Positions 30,853 to 39,645 of a DNA stretch of 64,000 nt are shown here, piece after piece. The notes under the pieces were generated by a model that had not been told where the DNA came from, did no database searches, and saw nothing but the letters and a program-made list of their open reading frames with translations. The position numbers and the translations under genes were made by a program. Source of the stretch: Pararhodobacter sp. (GTDB lineage Bacteria > Pseudomonadota > Alphaproteobacteria > Rhodobacterales > Rhodobacteraceae). The DNA lies in contig JAFIEK010000002.1 in the NCBI GenBank assembly GCA_020832545.1, positions 62,001-126,000 of the forward strand, written 5' to 3'. Numbering within the stretch: the stretch's first letter is position 1; every line of letters starts with the position of its first letter.

Positions 30853-32424
30853 ATGTTCTGGATCATACTCAAGATCGCGGTGTTCCTGCTGGCTGTCGCT
30901 GGCCTGACGCTGGGGGCCGATGCGCTGCTGGACAGCGAGGCCGGGATCCGCATCTCTGTCGCCAATACCGAATTCACGCTCGGCCCCGTGCAGGCCGCAT
31001 TGGCGGCGCTGGTCATTCTGGCAGCGCTCTGGCTGCTGATGAAGCTGACAGGGCTGTTCGTGGCCACGCTGCGCTTTATCAATGGCGATGAAACCGCAAT
31101 CAGCCGGTATTTCGAAGCCTCGCGCAAGCGGCGCGGGCTGGAAGCGCTGACCGAGGGGTTTCTGGCCCTGGCCTCTGATGAGGGCGACAAGGCGGTGACC
31201 AAGGCCCGCAAAGCCGAAAAGCTTTTGGAAAACAAGACCCTGACCAACCTTCTGATGGCTCAGGCCGCGCGCAAGAAAGGCAACAATGCGCTGGCCGAGG
31301 ACTACTACAAACGCCTGCTGGAAGACGATCGCGCGCGATTTGTCGGCGTGCAGGGGCTGATGCGCCAGAAGCTCGAATCTGGCGATACTGACAAGGCGCG
31401 CAAGCTGGCCGAGAAAGCGCTGGCGCTGCAACCCGCACACGGCCCAACACAGGACATGCTGCTGCAAATGCAAAACAAGGCGGGTGACTGGCCGGGGGCC
31501 CGGCGCACGCTGAACGAAGCCAAGCGCACCGGGCGTTTGCCCAAGGATGTTTACAACCGCCGCGATGCCGTTCTGGCGCTGCAAGAGGCCGAGGCGCTGG
31601 CCGCAGAGGGCAATCTGACCATCGGCCAGGATCTGGCCATCGAGGCGAGTTCAGTTGCTCCCGGGCTGATCCCGGCGGCTGTAATGGCGGCACGTGCCCA
31701 TATTGCGCGCGGCAAGGGCAATACGGCCGCGAAAGTGCTGAAAAAGGCATGGCGGCTTCAGCCGCACCCCGAACTGGCGCAAGCCTTCGCCGAGATCGAA
31801 CCGGCAGAGCCTCCCGCTGGGCGTGTAAAGCGCATGGAAAAGCTGCTCAGCCTCAATGACGGCGATGAGGCACGCATGATTCGCGCCGAATTGCTGATCG
31901 CAGCCGAGGATTTTCCGGGTGCACGCCGTGTCATCGGTGATCTGCATGAAACCTCGCCAACCCAGCGCGTCATGACCATCATGGCAGCGATCGAGCGCGG
32001 TGAGGGATCGGAAGATGCAGTGGTGCGCGGCTGGCTGGCGCGCGCACTGATCGCGCCGCGCGGGCCGCAATGGGTCTGCGAAAATTGCCACCAGCTTCAT
32101 TCGCGCTGGCAGGCGGTTTGCGACAATTGCGAAAGTTTCGATACGCTGAGCTGGCGCAGTCCGCCAGACAGCTCCGGGCCCAGCGCTACCGGCACCGAGA
32201 TGCTGCCACTGATCGTCGGCGCGCTGTCCGCCCCCCCGGCGGATCGCCAGCCGGACCCTCAACCGGAACCTGAGCCAGCGCCGGAGCCCACCCCTGTGGA
32301 AGAGCCGGAACCTGCCTCGGCGACGGCGTCGGAACCGCCTGAAGAACCTGCAAAGCCCGTTGATACCGCCGCCCCCGAGGCCGGTGTGATCGACCTTGAC
32401 GAGACCCGCCGCCGCGGCATGTAA
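30853..32424 (+). CDS. hemY: HemY-like TPR membrane protein
   Basis: Two N-terminal transmembrane segments (IILKIAVFLLAVAGLTLGA and VQAALAALVILAALWLLM) precede TPR-like helices. After about residue 400 there is a small zinc-ribbon-like motif CENCHQLHSRWQAVCDNC, then an acidic/Pro-rich tail. This is the alphaproteobacterial HemY (not the protoporphyrinogen oxidase of the same name); its biochemical role is unsettled. The ATG at 30853 has AAGGGA upstream. It forms an operon with the two genes before it. Confidence 0.9.
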   Translation: MFWIILKIAVFLLAVAGLTLGADALLDSEAGIRISVANTEFTLGPVQAALAALVILAALWLLMKLTGLFVATLRFINGDETAISRYFEASRKRRGLEALTEGFLALASDEGDKAVTKARKAEKLLENKTLTNLLMAQAARKKGNNALAEDYYKRLLEDDRARFVGVQGLMRQKLESGDTDKARKLAEKALALQPAHGPTQDMLLQMQNKAGDWPGARRTLNEAKRTGRLPKDVYNRRDAVLALQEAEALAAEGNLTIGQDLAIEASSVAPGLIPAAVMAARAHIARGKGNTAAKVLKKAWRLQPHPELAQAFAEIEPAEPPAGRVKRMEKLLSLNDGDEARMIRAELLIAAEDFPGARRVIGDLHETSPTQRVMTIMAAIERGEGSEDAVVRGWLARALIAPRGPQWVCENCHQLHSRWQAVCDNCESFDTLSWRSPPDSSGPSATGTEMLPLIVGALSAPPADRQPDPQPEPEPAPEPTPVEEPEPASATASEPPEEPAKPVDTAAPEAGVIDLDETRRRGM

Positions 32425-32551
32425 CCCCGGCACTTTCAGCGCCGGAAAAATGAAATTGGGTCTGGATGCCCCCCTGCGGTGGTGCTAAACACCGCGCCAC
32501 ATCGTTGCCGCAAGCGGCGATGGGGCTAACTTTGCCCGCACCGAGAGAAGT

Positions 32552-32627
32552 GCCGCTGTAGCTCAGCTGGTAGAGCACGTCATTCGTAATGATGGGGTCG
32601 GGGGTTCGAGTCCCTTCAGCGGCACCA
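32552..32627 (+). tRNA. tRNA-Thr (CGT)
   Basis: 76-nt cloverleaf. Acceptor stem is GCCGCTG/CAGCGGC, discriminator A, with CCA encoded. The anticodon loop TTCGTAA gives CGT, reading ACG (Thr). The T arm GGTTCGAGTCC is regular. Confidence 0.96.
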
Positions 32628-32928
32628 CTTCACTCAACCACTGATCGCGCAGCGGCGGGCAAGGGCAGAGGAAGCGCCTTGACAGGCGCTTGCAACGCGA
32701 TTGCTCTATCGCGTTTCGTGGCCCTGGAAAAAGCCGACGGTCAGGCGCTGACGGACTGCGTTTCAGCCCGCTGGTCAAGAATAAGGACGTCCGTCCTAGA
32801 AGCGGAATGTCCAAGGCGGTTTCGTTCCATGTCAACATTGCGCAGGGCGACATCATCGCCACCACCTCCCCCCCACTGATACGTCCGTACGCGCGCGCGC
32901 CGCCCCGGCGATGATGCGACCGTTGTGC
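32628..32928. other. Gene-free leader region before metY, with hairpin repeat
   Basis: No convincing gene is seen. The region holds a 7-bp hairpin AAGCGCC-TTGACA-GGCGCTT (32672-32691). Directly after it comes copy 2 of the 22-bp element GCAACGCGATTGCTCTATCGCG (32692-32713). The ORFs listed across it are short and have no recognisable features. Confidence 0.5.
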
Positions 32929-32979
32929 GGCGCGAGCCTTTGCCGTAGCTTCGCGCCAAATGGAAAAGGGAGAGGTTTC
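32929..32979 (+). promoter_or_regulatory. Possible SAM-II-like pseudoknot overlapping the metY ribosome-binding site
   Basis: A perfect 7-bp stem GGCGCGA/TCGCGCC encloses GCCTTTGCCGTAGCT and is followed by AAATGGAAAAGGGAGAGG and the start codon. The loop CCTTT could pair with AAAGG downstream to form a pseudoknot that masks the ribosome-binding site. The loop (TTTG-CCGTA) and 3' strand (AAATG...AAAAGGG) resemble the SAM-II (metA) aptamer known from alphaproteobacterial methionine genes. The match is by eye and partial. Confidence 0.4.
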
Positions 32980-34266
32980 ATGACCCGCAGCTATGGCTTT
33001 GACACGTTGCAAGTTCACGCTGGCGCCCGGCCCGACCCGGCGACCGGGGCGCGGCAGGTGCCGATTTATCAGACCACTGCCTATGTGTTCCGCGATGCCG
33101 ACCACGCGGCCGCGCTCTTCAATCTTCAGGAGGTGGGATATATCTATTCGCGCCTCACCAATCCCACCGTCGCCGCATTGCAGGAACGCGTGGCGACGCT
33201 GGAGGGCGGCGTGGGCGCGGTGTGCTGTTCCTCGGGCCATGGCGCGCAGATCATGGCGCTGTTTCCGCTGATGGAGCCGGGGCGCAATGTCGTGGCCTCG
33301 ACCCGGCTTTACGGTGGCACGGTCACGCAGTTCAGCCAGACGATCCGGCGTTTCGGCTGGTCTGCGAAATTCGCCGACACTGATGATCTGGCCGCCGTCG
33401 AGGCCGCGATTGACGCCGACACCCGGGCCATTTTCTGCGAATCTATCGCCAACCCCGGCGGCTATGTCACCGATATTCCGGCGCTGGCGAAGATCGCCGA
33501 CAAGCACGGCATTCCGCTGATCGTCGACAACACCTCGGCCACGCCGTATCTGTGCCGCCCCATTGAGCAGGGTGCCACGCTTGTGGTGCATTCGATGACA
33601 AAGTATCTGACCGGAAATGGCACCGTCACCGGCGGTGTGGTGGTCGATTCGGGTAATTTCGACTGGTCGGCCAGTGAAAAATTTCCCTCACTCTCTGCAC
33701 CTGAGCCCGCATATCACGGCCTGAAGTTCCATGAGACCTTCGGCGCACTGGCCTTCACCTTTCACGGCATCGCCATCGGTTTGCGCGATCTGGGCATGAC
33801 CTTGAACCCGCAAGCCGCGCATTACACGCTGATGGGGATTGAGACCCTTAGCCTGCGGATGCAACGCCATGTCGAGAACGCAGAGAAAATCGCCGCCTGG
33901 CTGGAGGCTGACCCGCGCATCGAGGCTGTGACCTATGCCGGCCTGCCATCCTCGCCCTGGCATGGGCGCGCGAAAACGCTCTACCCCAAGGGCGCGGGTG
34001 CGTTGTTCACCGTGGCGCTGAAAGGCGGGTATGAGGCCTGTATCAAACTGGTCGATTCGCTGGAGCTGTTCAGCCATGTCGCCAATCTGGGCGATACCCG
34101 CTCGCTGATCATCCATTCCGCCAGCACCACCCATCGCCAGCTTTCCGCCGAGCAGCAGAAAGCCGCCGGGGCTGCACCAAATGTGGTGCGGCTGTCGATT
34201 GGCATTGAGGATGCGGAGGACTTGATTGCCGATCTTGATCAGGCATTGAGCAAGGCAGGCACCTGA
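32980..34266 (+). CDS. metY: O-acetylhomoserine aminocarboxypropyltransferase (sulfhydrylase)
   Basis: This is a Cys/Met metabolism PLP enzyme making homocysteine from O-acetylhomoserine and sulfide. Features are TLQVHAGARPDPATGARQVP at the N-terminus, CSSGHGAQIMALFPLMEPG, and the PLP lysine in VVHSMTKYLTGNGT. The ATG at 32980 has GGGAGAGG closely upstream; length is 428 aa, typical of the longer MetY type. It is followed by a strong terminator. Confidence 0.95.
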   Translation: MTRSYGFDTLQVHAGARPDPATGARQVPIYQTTAYVFRDADHAAALFNLQEVGYIYSRLTNPTVAALQERVATLEGGVGAVCCSSGHGAQIMALFPLMEPGRNVVASTRLYGGTVTQFSQTIRRFGWSAKFADTDDLAAVEAAIDADTRAIFCESIANPGGYVTDIPALAKIADKHGIPLIVDNTSATPYLCRPIEQGATLVVHSMTKYLTGNGTVTGGVVVDSGNFDWSASEKFPSLSAPEPAYHGLKFHETFGALAFTFHGIAIGLRDLGMTLNPQAAHYTLMGIETLSLRMQRHVENAEKIAAWLEADPRIEAVTYAGLPSSPWHGRAKTLYPKGAGALFTVALKGGYEACIKLVDSLELFSHVANLGDTRSLIIHSASTTHRQLSAEQQKAAGAAPNVVRLSIGIEDAEDLIADLDQALSKAGT

Positions 34267-34290
34267 ACACGCACTGATCAACAAACCGTG

Positions 34291-34322
34291 GCCCGGCAGC
34301 ATCACTGCCGGGCTTTTTCTTT
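34291..34322 (+). terminator. Rho-independent terminator after metY
   Basis: A perfect 9-bp stem GCCCGGCAG/CTGCCGGGC with loop CATCA is followed by TTTTTCTTT. It lies 24 bp after the metY stop codon. Confidence 0.92.
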
Positions 34323-34406
34323 GCTTCGGCGGATTCCTGCTATAGGGATGGACCGACCTGAGTCTCGGACTCGTTGTTGATCAGTGGCTTGTGGTAAACG
34401 CGCCGT

Positions 34407-37400
34407 ATGAAACCGAATTATGCCCTTAAGCTGTCGCATGACGGCGTCGAGATCCTGCAGCGCGGCGCGTCAAGCTGGGAGCTGACAGGTTCAACCCGTT
34501 TCGATGTCCCCGATCTGGACGGCACGATGAAGCGGCTGCGCGATGCGGCTGAGAAGCGGGCGCCAGAAGGGCTTCGCTCAAAGCTGATCATGCCCGACAG
34601 CGAAGTCCGCTTTGCCACAGTTCTGGCCCCCGGCCCCACTGATGAGGCGCGTCGCCTGCAGATCGAGGCCGAGATCGAGGGGCTGACCCCCTATGCGCTG
34701 CCTGATCTGGCCTATGATTTCGTGATCGAGGGCGATTACGCGCTGGTTGCCCTTTGCGCGCGCGAGATTTTGGGTGAGGCCGAACAGTTTGCGCAGATGC
34801 ACGGGTTCAACCCGGTGTCCTTCGCCGCGATTGCGCCAGCCGGGGCCTTTATCGGTGAGCCGTTTTTTGGCGAAACATCTTGTGCACGCGCGTTTCTGCC
34901 GGCCGGAACCCGGGTGGAGCGTGAATCGCGCGCCACCCGCGCCGCTGCGCCGCCGAAGCCCGATGCCTCGTCGCGTCCTGCCAGCCCCGTTTCTGTGCCT
35001 TCGGCTACGCCCGCCATACCCGGCGCGCGCGCAGCAGCCTCAGTTGCCGCCGCCGCGCCCGAGGCCTTCTCGCGTGTCGGGAATCTGGTGCGCCGGATGG
35101 GCACCCGGGTGCGCCGCGAGCAGATCGAGGCTGAAACCCCGCGCGACAAGACCCCGCAGCCCGTAGCCTCAGCGAGATCAACCGAAGCACCTGCGCCAAC
35201 CAGCGGGCGTGCGCCCGTTCCACAGCAGACCGAGAAGCAAACGCCCAAACCGGCCCAGGCCGATGCTGGAAAGCCGGATACTGGAAAGCCAGAAACCGGG
35301 AAGCCGGAAACCGGGGCTGGCAAGGCCACGACGGTCACAGCGGCGTCATCCGCGCCACCGGAGGTGCAGAAACCACCGGAGTCGCAGAAACCGGAGCCGT
35401 CCGCCACGCCAGCTGGTTCAGAGGCCGGTGCCAAACAGGGCGCGGCCGAGAGCGGCCCGAAACCTGCTTCAGGCTCTTTTGCCTCACGCCGCAGCGCCAC
35501 CGCAGCTGCAACACCCGGCAAAAGCCCCACTCTGGTCGCCGATGGGCCGGGCGCACGGGTTGGCACGGCCAATCCCGGTGGCCGGATCGCGGTTTTACCC
35601 GCCGCGTCAGGTAAAACCGCGCCCAGCCGGGCCACACGCCTTTACCGCCGCAGCCGTCGCGCAGCCAAGGGTGTTCTGGCAAGTGTTGGTCTGTTTAGGC
35701 CCGGCGTGAAGAAGGCCGACAAGCAGCGTCCTGTCCAGCCCCCTGTGCGGCAAAAGACAGAGCCGGAGACCGGGCTAAAGCCCGTCGTCGCCGGGTCGCG
35801 CCCACCCACGGACGAGCGTGCCAAAGCCACCGAGGCGCAGGCACTGACCATATTCGGCGCGCGCAACATGCAAAGTGCCGAGACAGGCTTTGCCCGCCGG
35901 GGCCTGATGCTGACTGGCGGATTGATAATCTTGCTGGTGGCGGTGGCGATCTGGGCCATCTATTTCACTACGACTCCCGGGCGCGACGCCGAGGTGGCGA
36001 CCTTGCCACAGCAAGAGGTGACGCCGCTGCCGCAGATCGAACCGCCTGCGCGTCTGGCCGCACCAGCGACCGAGAGCGAAGACACTACACCCGAACCCGC
36101 ACCCGAGAGCGCCACCGCTCCGGCTGAGGAGGCAGTTGAGTCCGATGTGGCCGCTGCCGCGCCCAGCACAGACCCTGAAGCGTTGCTGGAAGCGCTGGTG
36201 CAGGAAGCCCTGACCGAGGCCATGCCGACCGATCGTCTGGGACAGGCAGAGCAAAGTGTGATCGAGCCCGGAGCCACTGAAGATGGCCCAGCCGAAAGCC
36301 CCACTGATCCCGCCCCCACGCTTGCCCAACCCGATGCCGAAGCCCCCACTGATCCTGGCTCGGAAACCGTGTTCGACAGCGCCGAGAGCCCGCAGATCAT
36401 ACAGGAAGCCGACAGCGAACCGGCCCAGCGGCTGGCCTTGCCGCCGATGCTGGAGCGCCCGGAACTGGCCGAGGTCGCCCCCGTGGCTCCCTCGCCACCG
36501 CCCCCGTTTGGTGTCGAGTTCGCGCTTGGCGCCGATGGTCTGGTTGAGGCCACGCCAGAGGGGGCGCTGACCCCTGCGGGCGTCACGGTCTTTGCCGGCC
36601 CGCCATCGGAAGTACCGCCCGCGCGCCCGGCGGGGCTTGCACCAGAGCCGCCCGCGCCTGTCGCGCCAGAGCCTGAACCTGAGGCCGCGCTGCCCGAACA
36701 GACCGAAGTCGCGGCGCCAGAAGAGGTTGTGCCAGAAGAGGTTGCGAGCGAGCAGGAAGCGGTGATCGCGGATGATACTCCGCGCGCAGACCCGGCGCTG
36801 GCGGGCTTTCGCCCCCAGCCGCGCAGCCCCCGCGTAGCCGAGTTGGCCGATCAGTTGGGAGAGACCGAGACCGAACCCGCCGCTGATCCTGCCGCCGAAC
36901 CCGCTTCCGAGGTGACGGAAACCGATGACGACAACGCCGCACTAGCCCCTCCGCCCGGAGGGGTTTTGCTTGACGGACTGCGCCCGCAGCGCCGCCCCAC
37001 CGATCTGGTACCCCCTGCCGAGACCGCAACGGCAGAAGCCGCCGACGACGATCTGGTGATCGACGAGGACACCGCACCAGAAGCGGTGGCAGTCTCGCTG
37101 CGCCCCTCGGTCCGGCCCGATGACATGAGCGCGCGCGCGCAAGCGGCACTCGCCGCCGCCGCCGCTCGGACCCAACAGGCTGCCGCACCACAACCCGCCG
37201 CCCAGCAACCTGCAGCGCAAGCCCCGGCCGCGACCGCGACGGCGGCGCCAAACATCCCAACTTCGGCCTCGGTGGCCGAGCAAGCCACGCAAGCCCGTGC
37301 GATCAACCTGCGCCGCGTCAACCTGATCGGTGTCTTCGGCACTCCGAACGACCGCCGGGCACTGGTGCGGCTGTCCAATGGCCAGGTCGTGCGGGTTCAG

Positions 37401-37508
37401 GTGGGCGACAATCTTGATGGTGGCCGGGTGTCCGCCATCGGCGATGATGAATTGCGCTACGTCAAGAACGGCCGCAATGAGATTTTGCGCATCGGCACGA
37501 GCGGCTGA
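34407..37508 (+). CDS. 1033-aa GspL/PilM-like - TM - PilP/GspC-like fusion protein
   Basis: I know no name for this gene. Residues 1-155 look like the cytoplasmic actin-like fold of GspL/PilM (ALKLSHDGVEIL, EAEIEGLTPYALPDLAYDF). Residues 160-490 are low-complexity Pro/Ala/Lys/Thr. A single transmembrane helix lies near 497-518 (RGLMLTGGLIILLVAVAIWAIY). Residues 520-955 are acidic and Pro/Ala/Glu-rich with short RP-x-x-RP motifs. The last 75 residues (RRVNLIGVFGTPNDRRALVR ... RVQVGDNLDGGRVSAIGDD) resemble the periplasmic PilP/GspC beta domain. No pilus or type II secretion genes are nearby. It stands alone after the metY terminator. Confidence 0.75.
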   Translation: MKPNYALKLSHDGVEILQRGASSWELTGSTRFDVPDLDGTMKRLRDAAEKRAPEGLRSKLIMPDSEVRFATVLAPGPTDEARRLQIEAEIEGLTPYALPDLAYDFVIEGDYALVALCAREILGEAEQFAQMHGFNPVSFAAIAPAGAFIGEPFFGETSCARAFLPAGTRVERESRATRAAAPPKPDASSRPASPVSVPSATPAIPGARAAASVAAAAPEAFSRVGNLVRRMGTRVRREQIEAETPRDKTPQPVASARSTEAPAPTSGRAPVPQQTEKQTPKPAQADAGKPDTGKPETGKPETGAGKATTVTAASSAPPEVQKPPESQKPEPSATPAGSEAGAKQGAAESGPKPASGSFASRRSATAAATPGKSPTLVADGPGARVGTANPGGRIAVLPAASGKTAPSRATRLYRRSRRAAKGVLASVGLFRPGVKKADKQRPVQPPVRQKTEPETGLKPVVAGSRPPTDERAKATEAQALTIFGARNMQSAETGFARRGLMLTGGLIILLVAVAIWAIYFTTTPGRDAEVATLPQQEVTPLPQIEPPARLAAPATESEDTTPEPAPESATAPAEEAVESDVAAAAPSTDPEALLEALVQEALTEAMPTDRLGQAEQSVIEPGATEDGPAESPTDPAPTLAQPDAEAPTDPGSETVFDSAESPQIIQEADSEPAQRLALPPMLERPELAEVAPVAPSPPPPFGVEFALGADGLVEATPEGALTPAGVTVFAGPPSEVPPARPAGLAPEPPAPVAPEPEPEAALPEQTEVAAPEEVVPEEVASEQEAVIADDTPRADPALAGFRPQPRSPRVAELADQLGETETEPAADPAAEPASEVTETDDDNAALAPPPGGVLLDGLRPQRRPTDLVPPAETATAEAADDDLVIDEDTAPEAVAVSLRPSVRPDDMSARAQAALAAAAARTQQAAAPQPAAQQPAAQAPAATATAAPNIPTSASVAEQATQARAINLRRVNLIGVFGTPNDRRALVRLSNGQVVRVQVGDNLDGGRVSAIGDDELRYVKNGRNEILRIGTSG

Positions 37509-37578
37509 ACCGGACGATTCCCTGCCTCTGAAATTTCCCGCTGACCGTGGCACGCAGTGATCTGTGCATGCCGCGCCA

Positions 37579-37611
37579 TTTGGCCAAACGCCGCAACGTC
37601 AATAACGTTGC
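37579..37611. promoter_or_regulatory. Two palindromes upstream of the SDR gene
   Basis: TTTGGCCAAA (37579-37588) is a perfect 10-bp palindrome. GCAACGT-CAATA-ACGTTGC (37593-37611) is a 7-bp inverted repeat. Both lie 70-100 bp before the SDR start and may be operators; no regulator gene is adjacent. Confidence 0.4.
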
Positions 37612-37680
37612 AAGCGCGGATGACTAGGCAAGGGCCATCGCGCGCCGTAGTCTCGGCGCAAACAAGCGGGAGGAGACAGT

Positions 37681-38448
37681 ATGACGGAACAGGCACTTGC
37701 CGGACGGCACGCAATGGTCACGGGCGGCGGAACCGGTATCGGGCTGGCAATCGCACAGGCTCTGGCAGCCGCCGGGGCCCAGGTCAGCATCACCGGGCGT
37801 CGCGGCGACATTCTGGCGGAAGCCGCCGCCGCCAATCCTGGCCTGCACGCGCTGCAAATGGATGTGGCGGACGAGCACAGCGTCGTCACTGGCTGCGCTG
37901 CGGCCATCAAAGCGCGCGGGCCCGTCACCATCTGCGTGCCCAATGCGGGCATCGCCGAGGGCCGCGCTATACACAAGATGGATATGGCCTTCTGGCGGCA
38001 GATGATGGCGATCAATCTGGATGGTGCCTATGTCACCATACGTGAATGCCTGGCCGGCATGCATGCTGAGGGTTGGGGCCGGGTGCTGTTCATCTCGTCC
38101 ATCGCCGGGCTGAAAGGTTTGAAGGGCGCACCGGCTTACACGGCATCAAAACACGGCATGATCGGGCTGATGCGCGGCCTGTCAGAAGATTTTCTGGGCT
38201 CTGGCCTGACCTTCAACGCACTTTGCCCCGGCTATGTGGATACCGACATCGTCGCCCGCAACACCGACAGCATCTCACAACGCGCCGGGATCAGCGCTGA
38301 AGATGCACGCAACATGATGGTCAAGACCAACCGCCACAAGCGCCTGATCCGCCCGGAAGAGGTTGCCGCAGCTGCGATGTGGCTGTGCCTTCCGGGATCA
38401 GAAAGCATCAATGGTCAATGCATCGAGATCGCTGGCGGGCAGATGTAA
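37681..38448 (+). CDS. Short-chain dehydrogenase/reductase
   Basis: A 255-aa classical SDR. It has the cofactor motif VTGGGTGIGLAIAQAL, NAGIAEG, the catalytic YTASKHG (Tyr-x3-Lys) and the C-terminal SINGQCIEIAGGQM. The substrate is unknown; the overall pattern resembles 3-hydroxybutyrate dehydrogenase-like SDRs. The ATG at 37681 has GGGAGGAGA upstream. It is followed 88 bp later by the AbrB-type gene on the same strand. Confidence 0.88.
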   Translation: MTEQALAGRHAMVTGGGTGIGLAIAQALAAAGAQVSITGRRGDILAEAAAANPGLHALQMDVADEHSVVTGCAAAIKARGPVTICVPNAGIAEGRAIHKMDMAFWRQMMAINLDGAYVTIRECLAGMHAEGWGRVLFISSIAGLKGLKGAPAYTASKHGMIGLMRGLSEDFLGSGLTFNALCPGYVDTDIVARNTDSISQRAGISAEDARNMMVKTNRHKRLIRPEEVAAAAMWLCLPGSESINGQCIEIAGGQM

Positions 38449-38535
38449 TCCGCCCAGCCCCTTGAGCCTGCGCGCCGGGCGTGCTTTGAACCGAGGGAGC
38501 CGCGATTTCGGCGGCTCGCTGGCGACGAGGGCCAT

Positions 38536-39625
38536 GTGATCAACCGAACGCGGCTGACCGGCGGGATTGCGCCCTCGGTGATCCTTGCCACCTATGCGCT
38601 GGGTGCGGCGGGTGGTGTGGTCTTCACGCTTCTGGGGATACCTCTGGGCATGCTGCTGGGCTCACTCTTCGCCGTGGCAGTGGCCGCTGCGGGGGGGCTG
38701 CGGCTCTTTGGTGCCGCGCCCGCCGTGCCGCAGCAATGGCGCTACGTGTTGATGCCGGTAATCGGCGTGGCCATCGGCGCAGGCTTTCCTGCCGATTTCA
38801 TCGAACAAGCCGGGCGCTGGTGGTACACGCTGGCTGCACTAGTGATCTTTGTCCCCGTGGCCCATGCAATGGCCTACTGGATCTATCATCGCCTCGGCCG
38901 CGTGGATGCGCGAACGTCCTATTTTTCAGCTATGCCCGGCGGTTTTCTGGAAGCGCTGGAAATGGGGGAGAAGGCGGGGTCGGATGTGCAGATGCTGCTG
39001 ATGCTGCAGTTTTTGCGGCTGATCCTGTGCATTGTCTTCGTGCCCATCGCCTTTGCCCTTGTGTCTGGCCAGATCGTCGGCAGCGGCGCAAGCATGGACT
39101 GGCCAGGAGCCGAGGTGCCGCTGCTGCCTTGGGATATCACCGTTCTGGTCGGAGCCGCAGTTCTGGGTTGGTGGGGGGGCGCATCATCTGCGGTTTCCGG
39201 CGGCGGTGCTGTCAGGGCCGCTTTTGCTAAGCGCCCTGGCCCATGTCACCGGCTTGACCGCCGCGACGCCGCCCGGCTGGCTGATTCTGGTCACGCAATG
39301 GGTTGTCGGTACCGCGCTGGGAAGCCGCTTTGCCGGGTTTCAGCACAGCCGGTTGTGGCTGGCGCTCTGGCTGGCCGCGCTCAATGTGACGTTGGCGTTG
39401 CTCCTTGCCGGGCTGATCGCGCTGGCGCTGGCTGCTCCGGTGGGTGAACCGGTCCCGGCGGTGATTCTGGCCTTCGCCCCCGGCGGCATTACTGAGATGT
39501 CGCTGGTGGCGCTGTCGCTTCAGCTGAGCGCGGTTTATGTGACCATGCACCACTTGCTGCGGATCGTGCTGGCGGTGATCGTGGCGCGTCTGGGGCTCGC
39601 TCTGTTGCCGCGCGAAGACCCTTGA
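38536..39625 (+). pseudogene. AbrB-family membrane protein, frameshifted at a G7 run
   Basis: This is a full-length AbrB-type membrane protein (unrelated to the Bacillus DNA-binding AbrB) split over two frames. Frame 1, from a GTG at 38536, reads hydrophobic helices up to VLVGAAVLGWWGG. The protein then resumes one frame over as LRFPAAVLSGPLLLSALAHV and continues to 39625, ending LALLPREDP. The switch falls in a run of seven G (39173-39179); with six G the frame is continuous. This is either a recent mutation or a base-count error. Confidence 0.85.
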
Positions 39626-39645
39626 GCGCAGGGTGCCGCCCGCCC

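Noticed and set aside
32563-33591. 342-aa minus-strand ORF
   Set aside because: It is antisense to metY and ends inside tRNA-Thr (GLEPPTPSLRM is the tRNA shadow).
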